Below are positions 18,282 to 27,139 of a stretch of DNA of 64,000 nt, piece by piece; positions within the stretch are counted from its first letter, which is position 1, and each line of letters begins with the position of its first letter. Both the position numbers and the translations under genes were made by a program. Under the pieces are notes generated by a model. It was given only the letters and a program-made list of their open reading frames with translations, did not search any database and was not told the DNA's origin. The stretch covers positions 310,001 to 374,000 of the forward strand of contig NZ_BNJJ01000008.1 of the NCBI RefSeq assembly GCF_016587435.1. The letters run 5' to 3'. The DNA is from Dictyobacter formicarum. Lineage in GTDB: Bacteria > Chloroflexota > Ktedonobacteria > Ktedonobacterales > Ktedonobacteraceae.

Positions 18282-19253
18282 TTAGGCGTAGAAGTTGCGT
18301 ACCCAGCGATATTTTTTAAGTTTTTTTACTGTTTCAGCCGGCAAGCCCTTGCCGTCGCTAAGGGTTGTGTTACACTCGACGTTGTGTACTGAGCGCATGC
18401 CCGGAATGATGGTGGAGACGGCAGGATTGCTCAAGACATAGCGTAGGGCAATCTCTGCCATCTCATCGATAGCGACGCCCAGATCGGCGGCCATAGCACG
18501 TACACGATTGTATACATCGATTTTACGCGTGCCCCGAAAATAGTGGTTGCGAAAATCTTTTGGATCGAAGGTGCTATCCGGGGTGATTTTGCCGGTCAGC
18601 CCGCCTTCGTCGAGTGGTACACGTACAATGACCCCAACGTTATGCTTCTGGCATGCCGGGAAAAGCTGGTCTTCAGGACTTTGATCGAATATGTTATAGA
18701 TAATCTGGACAGTATCAACGACGCCAGCTTCAAGCGCACGAAGCGCATTGTTTGGCTCGTGATCATTAATCGAAATACCGAAGAAGCGGATCTTCCCTTG
18801 CTCTTTTAATTGTTGAATTGCTTCAAGCCAGTCGCCTTGCCCAACCCAATCATCATTCCAGACGTGAAATTGTTGGATATCCAGTGTATCGGTGCCGAGG
18901 TTGCGCAGGCTTTTCTTGGTGCATTCAATGATATAGTCTTTGGGGAAAACCTCTTGTACCGGTACCCCAGGCTGTGCGGGCCATTGCCGGTTCTTTGGTG
19001 GCACTTTAGTAGCAACGTAGATGCGCTTGTCCGCATTTTTGCGTACCACCTGACCTATCAGCTGTTCACTATGTCCCTCACCATATGCCAGTGCTGTATC
19101 AATAAAGTTCACACCCAGGTCTATTGCCCTTTGTAGCGCCTTCAGTGACTCTTGATCTTCGGCTCCTACCCACTCAGATTGACCAATTCCCCAGGCTCCA
19201 TAGCCTATTTCGGAAACCTGTATGTTTGTTCGCCCTAAAGCACGGTAATGCAT
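18282..19253 (-). CDS. Aldo/keto reductase
   Basis: NADPH-dependent TIM-barrel oxidoreductase of about 323 residues. N-terminal signature [20 protein letters not shown], catalytic tetrad region [18 protein letters not shown] (Asp, Tyr) with Lys in YVATKVPP and His in QQFHVWND; cofactor-binding end [15 protein letters not shown]. Start ATG at 19253 with AAGGTG upstream is preferred to the GTG three codons before. It converges with the phosphotransferase gene, 12 bp apart, and stands alone. The substrate is unknown. Confidence 0.93.
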   Translation of the reverse strand: MHYRALGRTNIQVSEIGYGAWGIGQSEWVGAEDQESLKALQRAIDLGVNFIDTALAYGEGHSEQLIGQVVRKNADKRIYVATKVPPKNRQWPAQPGVPVQEVFPKDYIIECTKKSLRNLGTDTLDIQQFHVWNDDWVGQGDWLEAIQQLKEQGKIRFFGISINDHEPNNALRALEAGVVDTVQIIYNIFDQSPEDQLFPACQKHNVGVIVRVPLDEGGLTGKITPDSTFDPKDFRNHYFRGTRKIDVYNRVRAMAADLGVAIDEMAEIALRYVLSNPAVSTIIPGMRSVHNVECNTTLSDGKGLPAETVKKLKKYRWVRNFYA

Positions 19254-19460
19254 AGTTTTCACCTTGCCACTAGTAATTTTTACTACCCTCGCGGACCGCC
19301 ATGTGTTGCGCTATACCAATTATACCAGTGTCTGAAACAATGAATCGACTCAGGGCTCCTCCAAAAACTCTATCTGTGGGTCCCTATTGTCTGCTGCATT
19401 GTATACGGTATTGCGCTGTCTATCGTATTGATGGGTATAAGGAGACAAAAGGAGAGTGTT

Positions 19461-19652
19461 ATGGCTGGTGTTCAATTTGGCTGGTCTATGCCTGTGGGAA
19501 ACGGTGATATAGATCGCAGTGCTTATCTGAGAGCGAATACTACTCTCAATGGTGGGACAATGCAGTCAGGGAGTAACGAAATCTCAACTATCAGGTTGCG
19601 GAATTATAACCCTGTTTTATTGCGAATTTCTATATTTGCACGCTATAATTAA
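19461..19652 (+). pseudogene. Possible N-terminal remnant of a luciferase-like monooxygenase
   Basis: Sixty-three codons behind a very good ribosome site (AAAGGAGAG). The first 28 residues (VQFGWSMPVGNGDIDRSAYL, then RANTTL) look like the N-terminus of LLM-class flavin-dependent oxidoreductases, but the similarity ends abruptly and the rest is unrelated, so this may be what is left after a deletion. The remaining gap (19254-19937) shows no other convincing gene. Confidence 0.35.
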
Positions 19653-19937
19653 CATACAAAGTCTCCTCCCCAAAGAAGCAGTTTTCAATGTAAGAATAGA
19701 GGGTGTTTATGCATCTTACAACCTTGTTGATGAATTCTAAAGGATAAGATGTTCTCGCCATAAGATCAGATGATTGTTGCCATTGTCATGCAGAGCTGAT
19801 TTTTGAAGGTGAAGAAATAGGGTGGTTGGAAGGGTGATTCCATACGCAACTAAATGGTATTTCTAACGTGATCTGCATAGCTAACATAAAACGTACAATC
19901 GCGTTAAGTATATTTTGTCAAGTGAAGGGTGGGGTAA

Positions 19938-20822
19938 ATGCGAGTCAATAAGCAAGCGAGAACGTCTTCGGCATCACAAATGGTTTTCCCTATGCATGAA
20001 TTAGGCGTGTCGGCCGGTCAAGGGCTGCGCCGCAAAATATACGAGACGCGCGTCCTGGTGGCCAGCGATGCGCATCTGCCTTATTTTGATCCTTCTTTAC
20101 TATCAATGATGCGCTCGACGATTCATGAGTGTGGTATTCAGTGCGTATTATGGCTTGGTGATCTATTCGATTGCCATAAGTATAATCATCTAGTGCTTGC
20201 TGATCAGCGCCTTATATGGAAGCAAGAGAAACAGGTGATCGTTGATTTGCTCATGCTGATCAATGAAGATCTTGAGAAGGCGGGCGGCTACCAGATGGTT
20301 AGCCGTGGCTACCACGATAATTTATGGCTGAATCGTCACCCGGGGACTGAAGATATGCGCAGCCTGATTCGCAATCTGGATCCAGCTATAGCGACCTTGA
20401 TGCAGCAAGGGCGGATTAGCATTTCGGACTCTGCGACGCTTGAGGGCATTCCTAATGTGCGGGGCGAGATGACCTGGGTCTTTACCCACCCTTTGCATTA
20501 TGTGCCTACCCCTTTCCAGACTCCTCGTGAGCTTGCTCAACGTGAGCAAAAGCATTGTATCGCTGCACATGCACATCATTTTGATGTGGCCAGAAATGCG
20601 GAACAGACCTTCTGGACCGTCGAGGCCGGTGGCATTTTTCGCGATAAGTTTATCAAAGTGGATGCGCGCAATGAAACAGCCTGGCGGCGCAAGAAAAGTG
20701 GTTTCTGGGTGATCATGGAGGATGCGCAACCACTGGGTTTTTGTAGCGGGTGCGCATCTTCCACTATGGGAACCTCCTGTTCCTGTGTTCGCTCTATGCA
20801 GGATATTCAAACCGCGCGCTAG
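19938..20822 (+). CDS. Calcineurin-like metallophosphoesterase
   Basis: A 294-residue protein with the metallophosphoesterase motifs in order: VASDAHLPYFD (D-x-H), WLGDLFDCHK (GDxxD), SRGYHDNLW, VFTHPLHY and AHAHHFD (H-x-H). The usual GNHD motif reads GYHD here, so a conserved metal/catalytic Asn is replaced. Residues from about 270 on are Ser/Cys-rich (CSGCASSTMGTSCSC) and may be a read-through tail. It converges with the amidohydrolase gene and their stop codons overlap. The substrate is unknown. Confidence 0.85.
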   Translation: MRVNKQARTSSASQMVFPMHELGVSAGQGLRRKIYETRVLVASDAHLPYFDPSLLSMMRSTIHECGIQCVLWLGDLFDCHKYNHLVLADQRLIWKQEKQVIVDLLMLINEDLEKAGGYQMVSRGYHDNLWLNRHPGTEDMRSLIRNLDPAIATLMQQGRISISDSATLEGIPNVRGEMTWVFTHPLHYVPTPFQTPRELAQREQKHCIAAHAHHFDVARNAEQTFWTVEAGGIFRDKFIKVDARNETAWRRKKSGFWVIMEDAQPLGFCSGCASSTMGTSCSCVRSMQDIQTAR

Positions 20823-22201
20823 CGTATCGGCCATCTGGGTTTGATGTCAATGCCTGCACGCTGATAAACCTGAGACGCATGCTTGTTGGCCTGGGCAATG
20901 ACTTCATCTTCGTTCATCGTGATGAGTTGCCCTCCCTGGACAACAATTTTGCCGTCTACCAGTACGGTGTCAACCTCTCCTCCAGTAGCGGCATAAACCA
21001 GGGTAGAAACCGGATTGGGGGATGGAGTGGTGTGCAGGCGGTGCAGGTCCAGTATTACCAGGTCCGCTTTTTTTCCTATTTCTAGCGAGCCTATTTCGTG
21101 CTCCAGGCCAAGTGCTTTGGCACCATTGATGGTGGCCATCTCTAATACACTTTCGGCCGGTATCGTGAGAGGATTAACGCTGACCGCTTTATGAATAATT
21201 GCCGCGAGCTTCATTTCGCGGATCATATCATAGTCATTATTGCTCGGGCCACCATCGCAGCCCAGGGCGACGTTGACGCCTTGCGCTAAGAGTTGGGGTA
21301 CTTTGCAAACGCCTGAAGCCAGTTTGCTATTAGAGGAGGGGTTATGGGAGACGTGAGTACCGGTTTCCGCCAGCTTAGCGATATCCGCATCGTTAAGCCA
21401 GACCATATGGACCAGGACGGACCTGGGTCCCAACAGGCCGACGCTCTCGGCGTAGAGCACTGGAGAGAGTCCGAATTTCTCTTGCAGGTAGATTTTATCG
21501 GCCTCGACCTCGGCCAGGTGCATGGTGATCCCCATATTTTTTTGTCGAGCCAGTTTGCTCATTTCGCGATACAACTCCGAGGTCACGCCTCCGGGGGTGC
21601 GTGGACCAAACCAGACATGGATACGCTCATTGGCGGCACCTTGCCATTTGCTATGCATATCCAGCACGCCCAGCAGACTGGTTTCTCGGTCTTCACGCAT
21701 GCCAGGATGCATCGAGTTATCCTGTGTGGCATAGGTTCCTATATCCATGACGATGCCAGCCAGGCAGGCTCGGATGCCGCTCTCCTGGACGGCTTGGGCA
21801 ATGCCATCAAAGCCATAACGGTGGGCTAACATCGATTCCAGGAAGGTGGTTGTGCCCGATTTTAGCATTTCAGCAATGCACAGGCGGGCACTGACATAGC
21901 CATCTTCCTGGCTATAGTTGCCTTGCAGCACCCAGACCCGCTCGCATAACCACTGAAGCAGTTCCATGTCATCTGCGCAGCCTCGGATCATAGCCTGAGC
22001 CAGGTGTACATGGGTGTCAATCAACCCGGGGATAATCAGTTTATTGGCTGCATCCAGTTGTTCTTCATCTGGATAGCGAGCCTGCAGGACAGGAGTTTTA
22101 TCGATGGCGATAATGCGGTTCTGCTGAATAGCAATCGCACCATCAGTGATAATTTCGCGGCTGGCATTCATGGTTAAAATGGTGGCATGTGTAATAAGCA
22201 T
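20819..22201 (-). CDS. Amidohydrolase, probable purine (guanine/8-oxoguanine) deaminase
   Basis: A 460-residue metal-dependent deaminase of the MtaD/SsnA/TrzA group. The metal site is visible as GLIDTHVHLAQ (HxH), ITMHLAEVEAD, VLVHMVWLND and LGCDGGPSNNDYDM; the last is typical of aminopurine deaminases in this group. It is divergent from the urate operon, sharing a 351-bp regulatory gap, which favours a purine-deaminating role feeding xanthine to the pathway. 5-methylthioadenosine/S-adenosylhomocysteine deaminase is the main alternative. Confidence 0.85.
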   Translation of the reverse strand: MLITHATILTMNASREIITDGAIAIQQNRIIAIDKTPVLQARYPDEEQLDAANKLIIPGLIDTHVHLAQAMIRGCADDMELLQWLCERVWVLQGNYSQEDGYVSARLCIAEMLKSGTTTFLESMLAHRYGFDGIAQAVQESGIRACLAGIVMDIGTYATQDNSMHPGMREDRETSLLGVLDMHSKWQGAANERIHVWFGPRTPGGVTSELYREMSKLARQKNMGITMHLAEVEADKIYLQEKFGLSPVLYAESVGLLGPRSVLVHMVWLNDADIAKLAETGTHVSHNPSSNSKLASGVCKVPQLLAQGVNVALGCDGGPSNNDYDMIREMKLAAIIHKAVSVNPLTIPAESVLEMATINGAKALGLEHEIGSLEIGKKADLVILDLHRLHTTPSPNPVSTLVYAATGGEVDTVLVDGKIVVQGGQLITMNEDEVIAQANKHASQVYQRAGIDIKPRWPIR

Positions 22202-22318
22202 CCTCTACTCCTGCTGTACTAAAAAACATTTTAACATCCGAGAGAAAGACTCTTTAGAAGATATACATGTATTCTAGCATGAAATGCCAGGCGAACACCA
22301 GGTGCAAAAAATAGATAT

Positions 22319-22371
22319 GTGTATATTATACACTTGACGCACCCATGTTGGCTGGATATACTATACACATG
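22319..22371 (+). promoter_or_regulatory. Ureide operon promoter flanked by two similar operators
   Basis: TTGACG (22334-22339) and TATACT (22357-22362) with a 17-bp spacer. A perfect palindrome, GTGTATA-T-TATACAC (22319-22333), ends at the -35 box, and a related site (22354-22371, GGATATACTATACACATG) covers the -10; 12 of 15 core bases match. This is a classic repressor or dual-regulator layout. About 190 nt of leader follow before the first gene; two weak hairpins are visible there (TGGAAG..CTTCCA, GCTAT..ATAGC). Confidence 0.75.
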
Positions 22372-22552
22372 AGTAAATGATGTTTGACTATCCAAAAGCA
22401 GCTTACTTTTTTGCCTGGCTGAATATGTTCAAACAGATGTTTTAAAAGAATGAGCAATCCTTTTATTGGAAGTGTTTACGCCACTGTCCTTCCAGCTATA
22501 GGATTTTTACCGTCGATAGCACCTATATCTTTTTTTATGAAAAGGGACATAC

Positions 22553-23077
22553 ATGACGACGGGACCCAAATTTACGCCGCAAGAGATTAATACTCTAAGC
22601 CATGATGATTTTGTGCAGGTGTTGAGCTCTGTCTTTGAAGGACCTCCATGGATCGTAGCTGAGGCCTGGTCTTCCCGGCCATTTCTCTCGCTAGACCACT
22701 TGCACGCATCCCTGTGCGCTGTGATGTACGCTGCACCAATTGAGCAGCAAGTTGCCCTTATTCGTGCTCATCCCGATTTGGTTGGACGGGCGGCTCTTGC
22801 AGGCACTCTCTCTCCCTCTTCTACCAATGAGCAAGCTGCCGCTGGCCTGGATCGACTCACCGCTGCAGAAATAGAGACGTTTTCCCACTATAACCAGGCT
22901 TATCGTGAGCGTTTTGGTTTCCCTTTTGTAATCTGCGCGCGTGAAAACAAAAAAGAAAACATTCTGGCGGGCTTTGAGCAACGACTCCATAACTCGCGCA
23001 GTCAGGAAATTACGCTTGCTCTGGGCGAAGTGGCCAAAATCTGTCTTTTGCGTCTACGTGATTTGATCCGTTCATAA
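22553..23077 (+). CDS. uraD: 2-oxo-4-hydroxy-4-carboxy-5-ureidoimidazoline (OHCU) decarboxylase
   Basis: A 174-residue helical enzyme that converts OHCU to S-allantoin, the last step of urate breakdown. Diagnostic segments: the catalytic His in IRAHPDLVGRAA, the AAAGLDRLTAAE region, and FGFPFVICARENKKENILAGF. It is the first gene of the ureide operon, followed by uricase and HIU hydrolase, so the three steps from urate to allantoin are consecutive. Confidence 0.95.
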   Translation: MTTGPKFTPQEINTLSHDDFVQVLSSVFEGPPWIVAEAWSSRPFLSLDHLHASLCAVMYAAPIEQQVALIRAHPDLVGRAALAGTLSPSSTNEQAAAGLDRLTAAEIETFSHYNQAYRERFGFPFVICARENKKENILAGFEQRLHNSRSQEITLALGEVAKICLLRLRDLIRS

Positions 23078-23145
23078 ATTTTCCACATGCCTGGTGATGG
23101 GCACCAACACATGGTCCGCACTGGCTAGATAAAGGGTAGGGCTCC

Positions 23146-24090
23146 ATGAGCGCTGGACTTTCTTTCTTTACAAGCTATGGTAAGCTACGCATCCCCGTTT
23201 ATCGTGTTTATGCACATCCCTTGGAGGGGATCACTCCAATTCCTGAGTCTCGTTTCGCTGGTCGTGAGAATATTCTATTCGCTTATGAGATCGATGTTGA
23301 TGTGTTGGGAGAGAATTTTTTGCCCGCCTATACCAGGGGCGATAATTCAAATGTGGTGGCGACGGATAGCATGAAAAATTTTGTCTTGCGACAGGCCCTG
23401 GAGTTTGCGGGCTCCACCATTGAAGAGTTTTTGGATTTGCTGGGAAGGCGTTTTTTGCAGACGTATGCTCAGATGGAACGTTTGCGTTTAAGCGGTCGCG
23501 AGCTCTCTTTTGCACAGGTAACGGTGCCAGGAGGGAAGCGGGGATCATTTGGCGCCAGTCAGGTGCTGTTTAACCGTACCCATAGTGACTATGCGGTAGC
23601 GACCCTGGCATTTGAGCGCGATAACAATGGGGCGACCGTTCTGGTTGATCACTATTGCGGCCTGGTGGATATGGAGCTTTTTAAGGTCACGGGCAGCGCA
23701 TTTTCGCGTTTTGTGCGGGATGAGTATACCACTTTACAAGAACGTGTTGATCGTCCACTGTTTGTTTATCTCGATGTTTACTGGAAATATATCGATGAGC
23801 AGGCATTCCTGTCTGCGGACCATAGCCGCTATGTGCCAGCTGAGCAGGTGCACGACCTGCTGCAGGTGGTTTTTCATGAGTTTGTGAGCGAGTCGATTCA
23901 GCATCTGGTCCACGAAATGGGCCAACGGCTGCTGGCTCGTTTTCCACAACTGGCGGAGGTCTCTTTCGAAGCCCAAAATCGTACGCGGGATGAGATTGTA
24001 GCTTCCAAAACTGATGATAAGGTCAAGGTCTATAGCGATCCTTTCTCTGCATATGGCGTGATCAGGCTTACAGTCAGCCGGCGGGTCTGA
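23146..24090 (+). CDS. Uricase (urate oxidase)
   Basis: Cofactor-free oxidase of 314 residues that converts urate and O2 to 5-hydroxyisourate. The two T-fold repeats are present. Active-site elements include the Thr-Asp of VVATDSMKNFVLRQA, HSDY, and FEAQNRTRDEI with the substrate-binding Gln. Length and motifs match the standalone bacterial PucL C-terminal type, since the decarboxylase domain is encoded separately just upstream. The stop codon lies 15 bases before the HIU hydrolase start. Confidence 0.96.
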   Translation: MSAGLSFFTSYGKLRIPVYRVYAHPLEGITPIPESRFAGRENILFAYEIDVDVLGENFLPAYTRGDNSNVVATDSMKNFVLRQALEFAGSTIEEFLDLLGRRFLQTYAQMERLRLSGRELSFAQVTVPGGKRGSFGASQVLFNRTHSDYAVATLAFERDNNGATVLVDHYCGLVDMELFKVTGSAFSRFVRDEYTTLQERVDRPLFVYLDVYWKYIDEQAFLSADHSRYVPAEQVHDLLQVVFHEFVSESIQHLVHEMGQRLLARFPQLAEVSFEAQNRTRDEIVASKTDDKVKVYSDPFSAYGVIRLTVSRRV

Positions 24091-24105
24091 TGGGAGGGGA
24101 TGTTG

Positions 24106-24468
24106 ATGGTTGGTCGCCTTACCACACATGTATTAGATACCATGCAGGGCTGTCCGGCGGCTGATGTTCCAATTCAGTTATGGCTGCTTGGTAGAGAGAG
24201 TACTCAGCGTACGCTTTTAAAAGCTGTGCGTACGAATCAGGATGGGCGTACGTTTGAGCCTTTGCTGCAAGGTCATGAGTTCGTGGTGGGCCGCTATGAA
24301 CTGGTGTTTGCTGTGGGAACTTATTTTATCGCCCAGGGCGTTTCACTGGCTGATCCATTATTTCTGGATGAGGTACCCATTCGTTTTGGTATCGCACAGC
24401 CTACGGCCCACTACCACGTTCCATTGCTTATTTCTCCCTGGGCATATAGTACGTATCGAGGGAGCTAA
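24106..24468 (+). CDS. 5-hydroxyisourate hydrolase (transthyretin-like)
   Basis: A 120-residue transthyretin-fold enzyme that hydrolyses 5-hydroxyisourate to OHCU. Signatures: LTTHVLDT near the N-terminus (catalytic His) and the C-terminal YRGS; substrate-contacting residues lie in YHVPLLISPWAYSTYRGS. The ATG at 24106 has GGGAGGGG seven bases upstream, better than the ATG at 24100. Its stop codon overlaps the start of the next gene, indicating translational coupling. Confidence 0.96.
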   Translation: MVGRLTTHVLDTMQGCPAADVPIQLWLLGRESTQRTLLKAVRTNQDGRTFEPLLQGHEFVVGRYELVFAVGTYFIAQGVSLADPLFLDEVPIRFGIAQPTAHYHVPLLISPWAYSTYRGS

Positions 24469-25715
24469 TGATGATGTCGGATGTAGTTGCACGAACAGTG
24501 ATGGAGCGCTGTGATATCCTGGCGCGTTATAGCGAGGATACGGATTGCCTGACCCGGCGTTTCGCTACTGTCCCGATGCGGCAGGTCAATGACGTAGTGG
24601 CTGCCTGGATGCTTGCTGCTGGCATGACGGTCCACCGGGATCATATCGGCAATATTATTGGTCGTTACGAAGCTCAGGAGGCCGATGCCAGAACGATGCT
24701 TTTCGGTTCTCACCTGGATACGGTGTGCGCGGCCGGTAAGTATGATGGCATCTTAGGCGTGCTGGTTCCTCTGGCCTGCGTTGAGCGCCTGCACGAGCAG
24801 GGGCGGCGGCTACCTTTCGCCATCGAGATCCTTGGCTTTGCTGACGAAGAAGGTGTGCGCTATCACACCGCCTATCTGGGAAGCCAGGCGGTTGCCGGCA
24901 CCTTTGATTCTGCCGCTCTGCAGTTTACTGATGACGATGGCATCAGTATGGCTGAAGCTATTCGCCTGTTTGGTGGACAACCTGATCCAGTATTGTTGCA
25001 GACTGCACGCTGGCAGCGCGATGGACTGCTTGGCTATTGCGAAGTTCACATTGAGCAAGGGCCGGTTCTGGAGGCGCAAGATCTCCCGGTGGGTGTCGTT
25101 TCTTCGATTTCTGGCCAGCATCGCTACATGCTACATTTCTCGGGGCAGGCGGGCCATGCTGGCACTGTCCCGATGAATATGCGTCACGATGCTTTGTGCG
25201 CTGCTTCCGAGTATATTTTGAGCGTGGAATCGTTAGCGCGCAAGACAGCTGGCCTGGTAGCTACGGTTGGAAAATTACAGGTTTTACCCGGCGCCAGCAA
25301 TGTCATTCCGGGCCATGTGTCGGCCAGCCTCGATGTACGCCATCAGGATGATATGGTGCTGGCCAGGGCGTGCGCAGATCTCCGTGAGCAGGCGCTCAAA
25401 GTTGGCCTGGAGCGCGGCATCGCTGTGGATTGGCAGCTTGTTCAGCAAGATAAGACGATTTTTTGTGCTCCCCACCTCTCATCATTTGTGGCTCGCGCCA
25501 TTGAAGCAGAGGGCTTGCCTGTTTATACTCTGGCTAGCGGTGCAGGCCACGATGCGGTGGTCCTGAGCGATCTTACCGATGTTGCGATGTTGTTTGTACG
25601 TTGTAAAGGAGGTATCAGTCATCACGCGGACGAATCTGTCAGGACAGAGGATGTGGCCGTTTCTATTCGGGTTGTTGAGCGATTTTTGGATCATTTATGT
25701 AGCATGGGAGGCTGA
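24468..25715 (+). CDS. Allantoate amidohydrolase (M20 zinc hydrolase)
   Basis: A 415-residue M20-type enzyme of the hydantoinase/carbamoylase group. Metal-binding motifs: GSHLDTVCAAGKYDGILG, FADEEGVRYH, CEVHIEQGPVLE and ASGAGHDAVVLS; dimerisation lid GQAGHAGTVPM. In this operon it most likely splits allantoate to ureidoglycine (or ureidoglycolate), CO2 and ammonia; N-carbamoyl amino-acid amidohydrolase is the alternative. Three consecutive ATGs (24468, 24471, 24474) are possible starts, and GGGAG spacing favours the second or third. Only five bases separate its stop from allantoinase. Confidence 0.9.
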   Translation: MMMSDVVARTVMERCDILARYSEDTDCLTRRFATVPMRQVNDVVAAWMLAAGMTVHRDHIGNIIGRYEAQEADARTMLFGSHLDTVCAAGKYDGILGVLVPLACVERLHEQGRRLPFAIEILGFADEEGVRYHTAYLGSQAVAGTFDSAALQFTDDDGISMAEAIRLFGGQPDPVLLQTARWQRDGLLGYCEVHIEQGPVLEAQDLPVGVVSSISGQHRYMLHFSGQAGHAGTVPMNMRHDALCAASEYILSVESLARKTAGLVATVGKLQVLPGASNVIPGHVSASLDVRHQDDMVLARACADLREQALKVGLERGIAVDWQLVQQDKTIFCAPHLSSFVARAIEAEGLPVYTLASGAGHDAVVLSDLTDVAMLFVRCKGGISHHADESVRTEDVAVSIRVVERFLDHLCSMGG

Positions 25716-25720
25716 AAACC

Positions 25721-27091
25721 ATGGGAGCTTACGATCTCGTGATTCGTGGTGGAACGCTGGTGACAACCAATGGTGTACACAGCGCTGATGTGGCGATTGC
25801 TGATGAACGTATCGTGGCGATTGCGCCTGAACTGAGCGGTAGCGTGCAGGCTGTTATTGATGCGCACAATCTGCATATTTTTCCGGGTGTTATCGATGCC
25901 CATGTCCATTTCAATGAGCCGGGCCGGACCGCATGGGAGGGGTTCGCTTCAGGATCCAAAGCTCTAGCGGCAGGCGGGACTACGACTTTTTTTGATATGC
26001 CTCTGAATTCTCACCCTCCTACGCTGGATGCGGCGAGCTTTGCCGAGAAACTGGCGGCTGCCCAGGCCTCCTCCTACGTTGATTTTGGACTCTGGGGTGG
26101 ACTGGTGCCTGGTAATATCGAGCAGTTGGATGAGCTGGCGGCGTGCGGAGTGGTGGGTTTCAAAGCTTTCATGAGCAATAGCGGCATCGAGGATTTTCAG
26201 TCGGTGGACGATGCGACGCTTTACCAGGGTATGCAGCGGTCGGCTCAGCTTGGAAAGCTGGTGGCGGTTCACGCGGAAAATGATCAGCTGACGGCTGGAC
26301 TGGCCCGGCAGGCGCGCACGCAGGGCCGGGTTGGGATACGGGATTACCTGGCTTCGCGACCAGTGGTGGCTGAGCTGGAAGCTATTGAGCGCGCCATTAT
26401 TTTCGCTGAAGAAACAGGTTGCGCTTTACATATTGTTCATGTCAGTAGTGGACGTGGCGTGCTCCTGGTAGCCAGCGCGCGGACACGCGGAGTGAATGTG
26501 AGTTGTGAGACCTGTCCGCATTACCTGGTTTTAACCGAGGAAGATATGGAAGAGTTAGGGGTGGTGGCCAAGTGTGCTCCACCGCTGCGCTCGCTGACCG
26601 AGCAGGCCGCTTTGTGGCAGCATTTGTTCTCTGGCACCCTGCCCATGGTTGCTTCTGACCACTCACCGGCACCTTTTGAGATGAAAGAGCGCTCAGACTT
26701 TTTTGAGGCCTGGGGTGGTATCTCTGGTTGCCAGTCGTTGCTAGCTCTATTACTAACAGAAGGGTATCACCAGCGCCATCTGCCATTAGAGCTGATCGTG
26801 GCTGCTACTTCAGAATATGTTGCGCGCCGCTTCAATCTGCCTGCTTGTAAGGGACAGCTGGAAGTTGGCACTGATGCTGATTTATCGCTGGTAGATTTAA
26901 CCGATTCATACAGGCTGGAGTCGCATAATCTTTTTTATCAGCATCCGTATAGTCCTTACCTTGGACGTGCTTTTCGCGGTCGCATCGTGCGTACCCTGGT
27001 GCGTGGCCAGACAGTTTTTCTGGATGGCAAGATCGTCAGTCCTCCCATTGGTCATCTACTGAAACCTTTTCCGTTTGGCGTGGGTTCTTAG
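25721..27091 (+). CDS. Allantoinase
   Basis: A 456-residue cyclic amidohydrolase that opens allantoin to allantoate. The dinuclear metal site is visible: GVIDAHVHFNEPGRT (HxH), the carbamylated Lys in GVVGFKAFMSNSGIED, HIVHVSSG, and Asp in MVASDHSPAPFEMK. The N-terminal YDLVIRGGTLVT is typical of allantoinases and dihydropyrimidinases; FNEPG and the operon favour allantoinase. It sits between allantoate amidohydrolase and the xanthine dehydrogenase genes. Confidence 0.95.
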   Translation: MGAYDLVIRGGTLVTTNGVHSADVAIADERIVAIAPELSGSVQAVIDAHNLHIFPGVIDAHVHFNEPGRTAWEGFASGSKALAAGGTTTFFDMPLNSHPPTLDAASFAEKLAAAQASSYVDFGLWGGLVPGNIEQLDELAACGVVGFKAFMSNSGIEDFQSVDDATLYQGMQRSAQLGKLVAVHAENDQLTAGLARQARTQGRVGIRDYLASRPVVAELEAIERAIIFAEETGCALHIVHVSSGRGVLLVASARTRGVNVSCETCPHYLVLTEEDMEELGVVAKCAPPLRSLTEQAALWQHLFSGTLPMVASDHSPAPFEMKERSDFFEAWGGISGCQSLLALLLTEGYHQRHLPLELIVAATSEYVARRFNLPACKGQLEVGTDADLSLVDLTDSYRLESHNLFYQHPYSPYLGRAFRGRIVRTLVRGQTVFLDGKIVSPPIGHLLKPFPFGVGS

Positions 27092-27139
27092 GAATAGAAG
27101 TATTTAGAGCGTATTGTATGTGTCAAATTAGAAAGCTGA

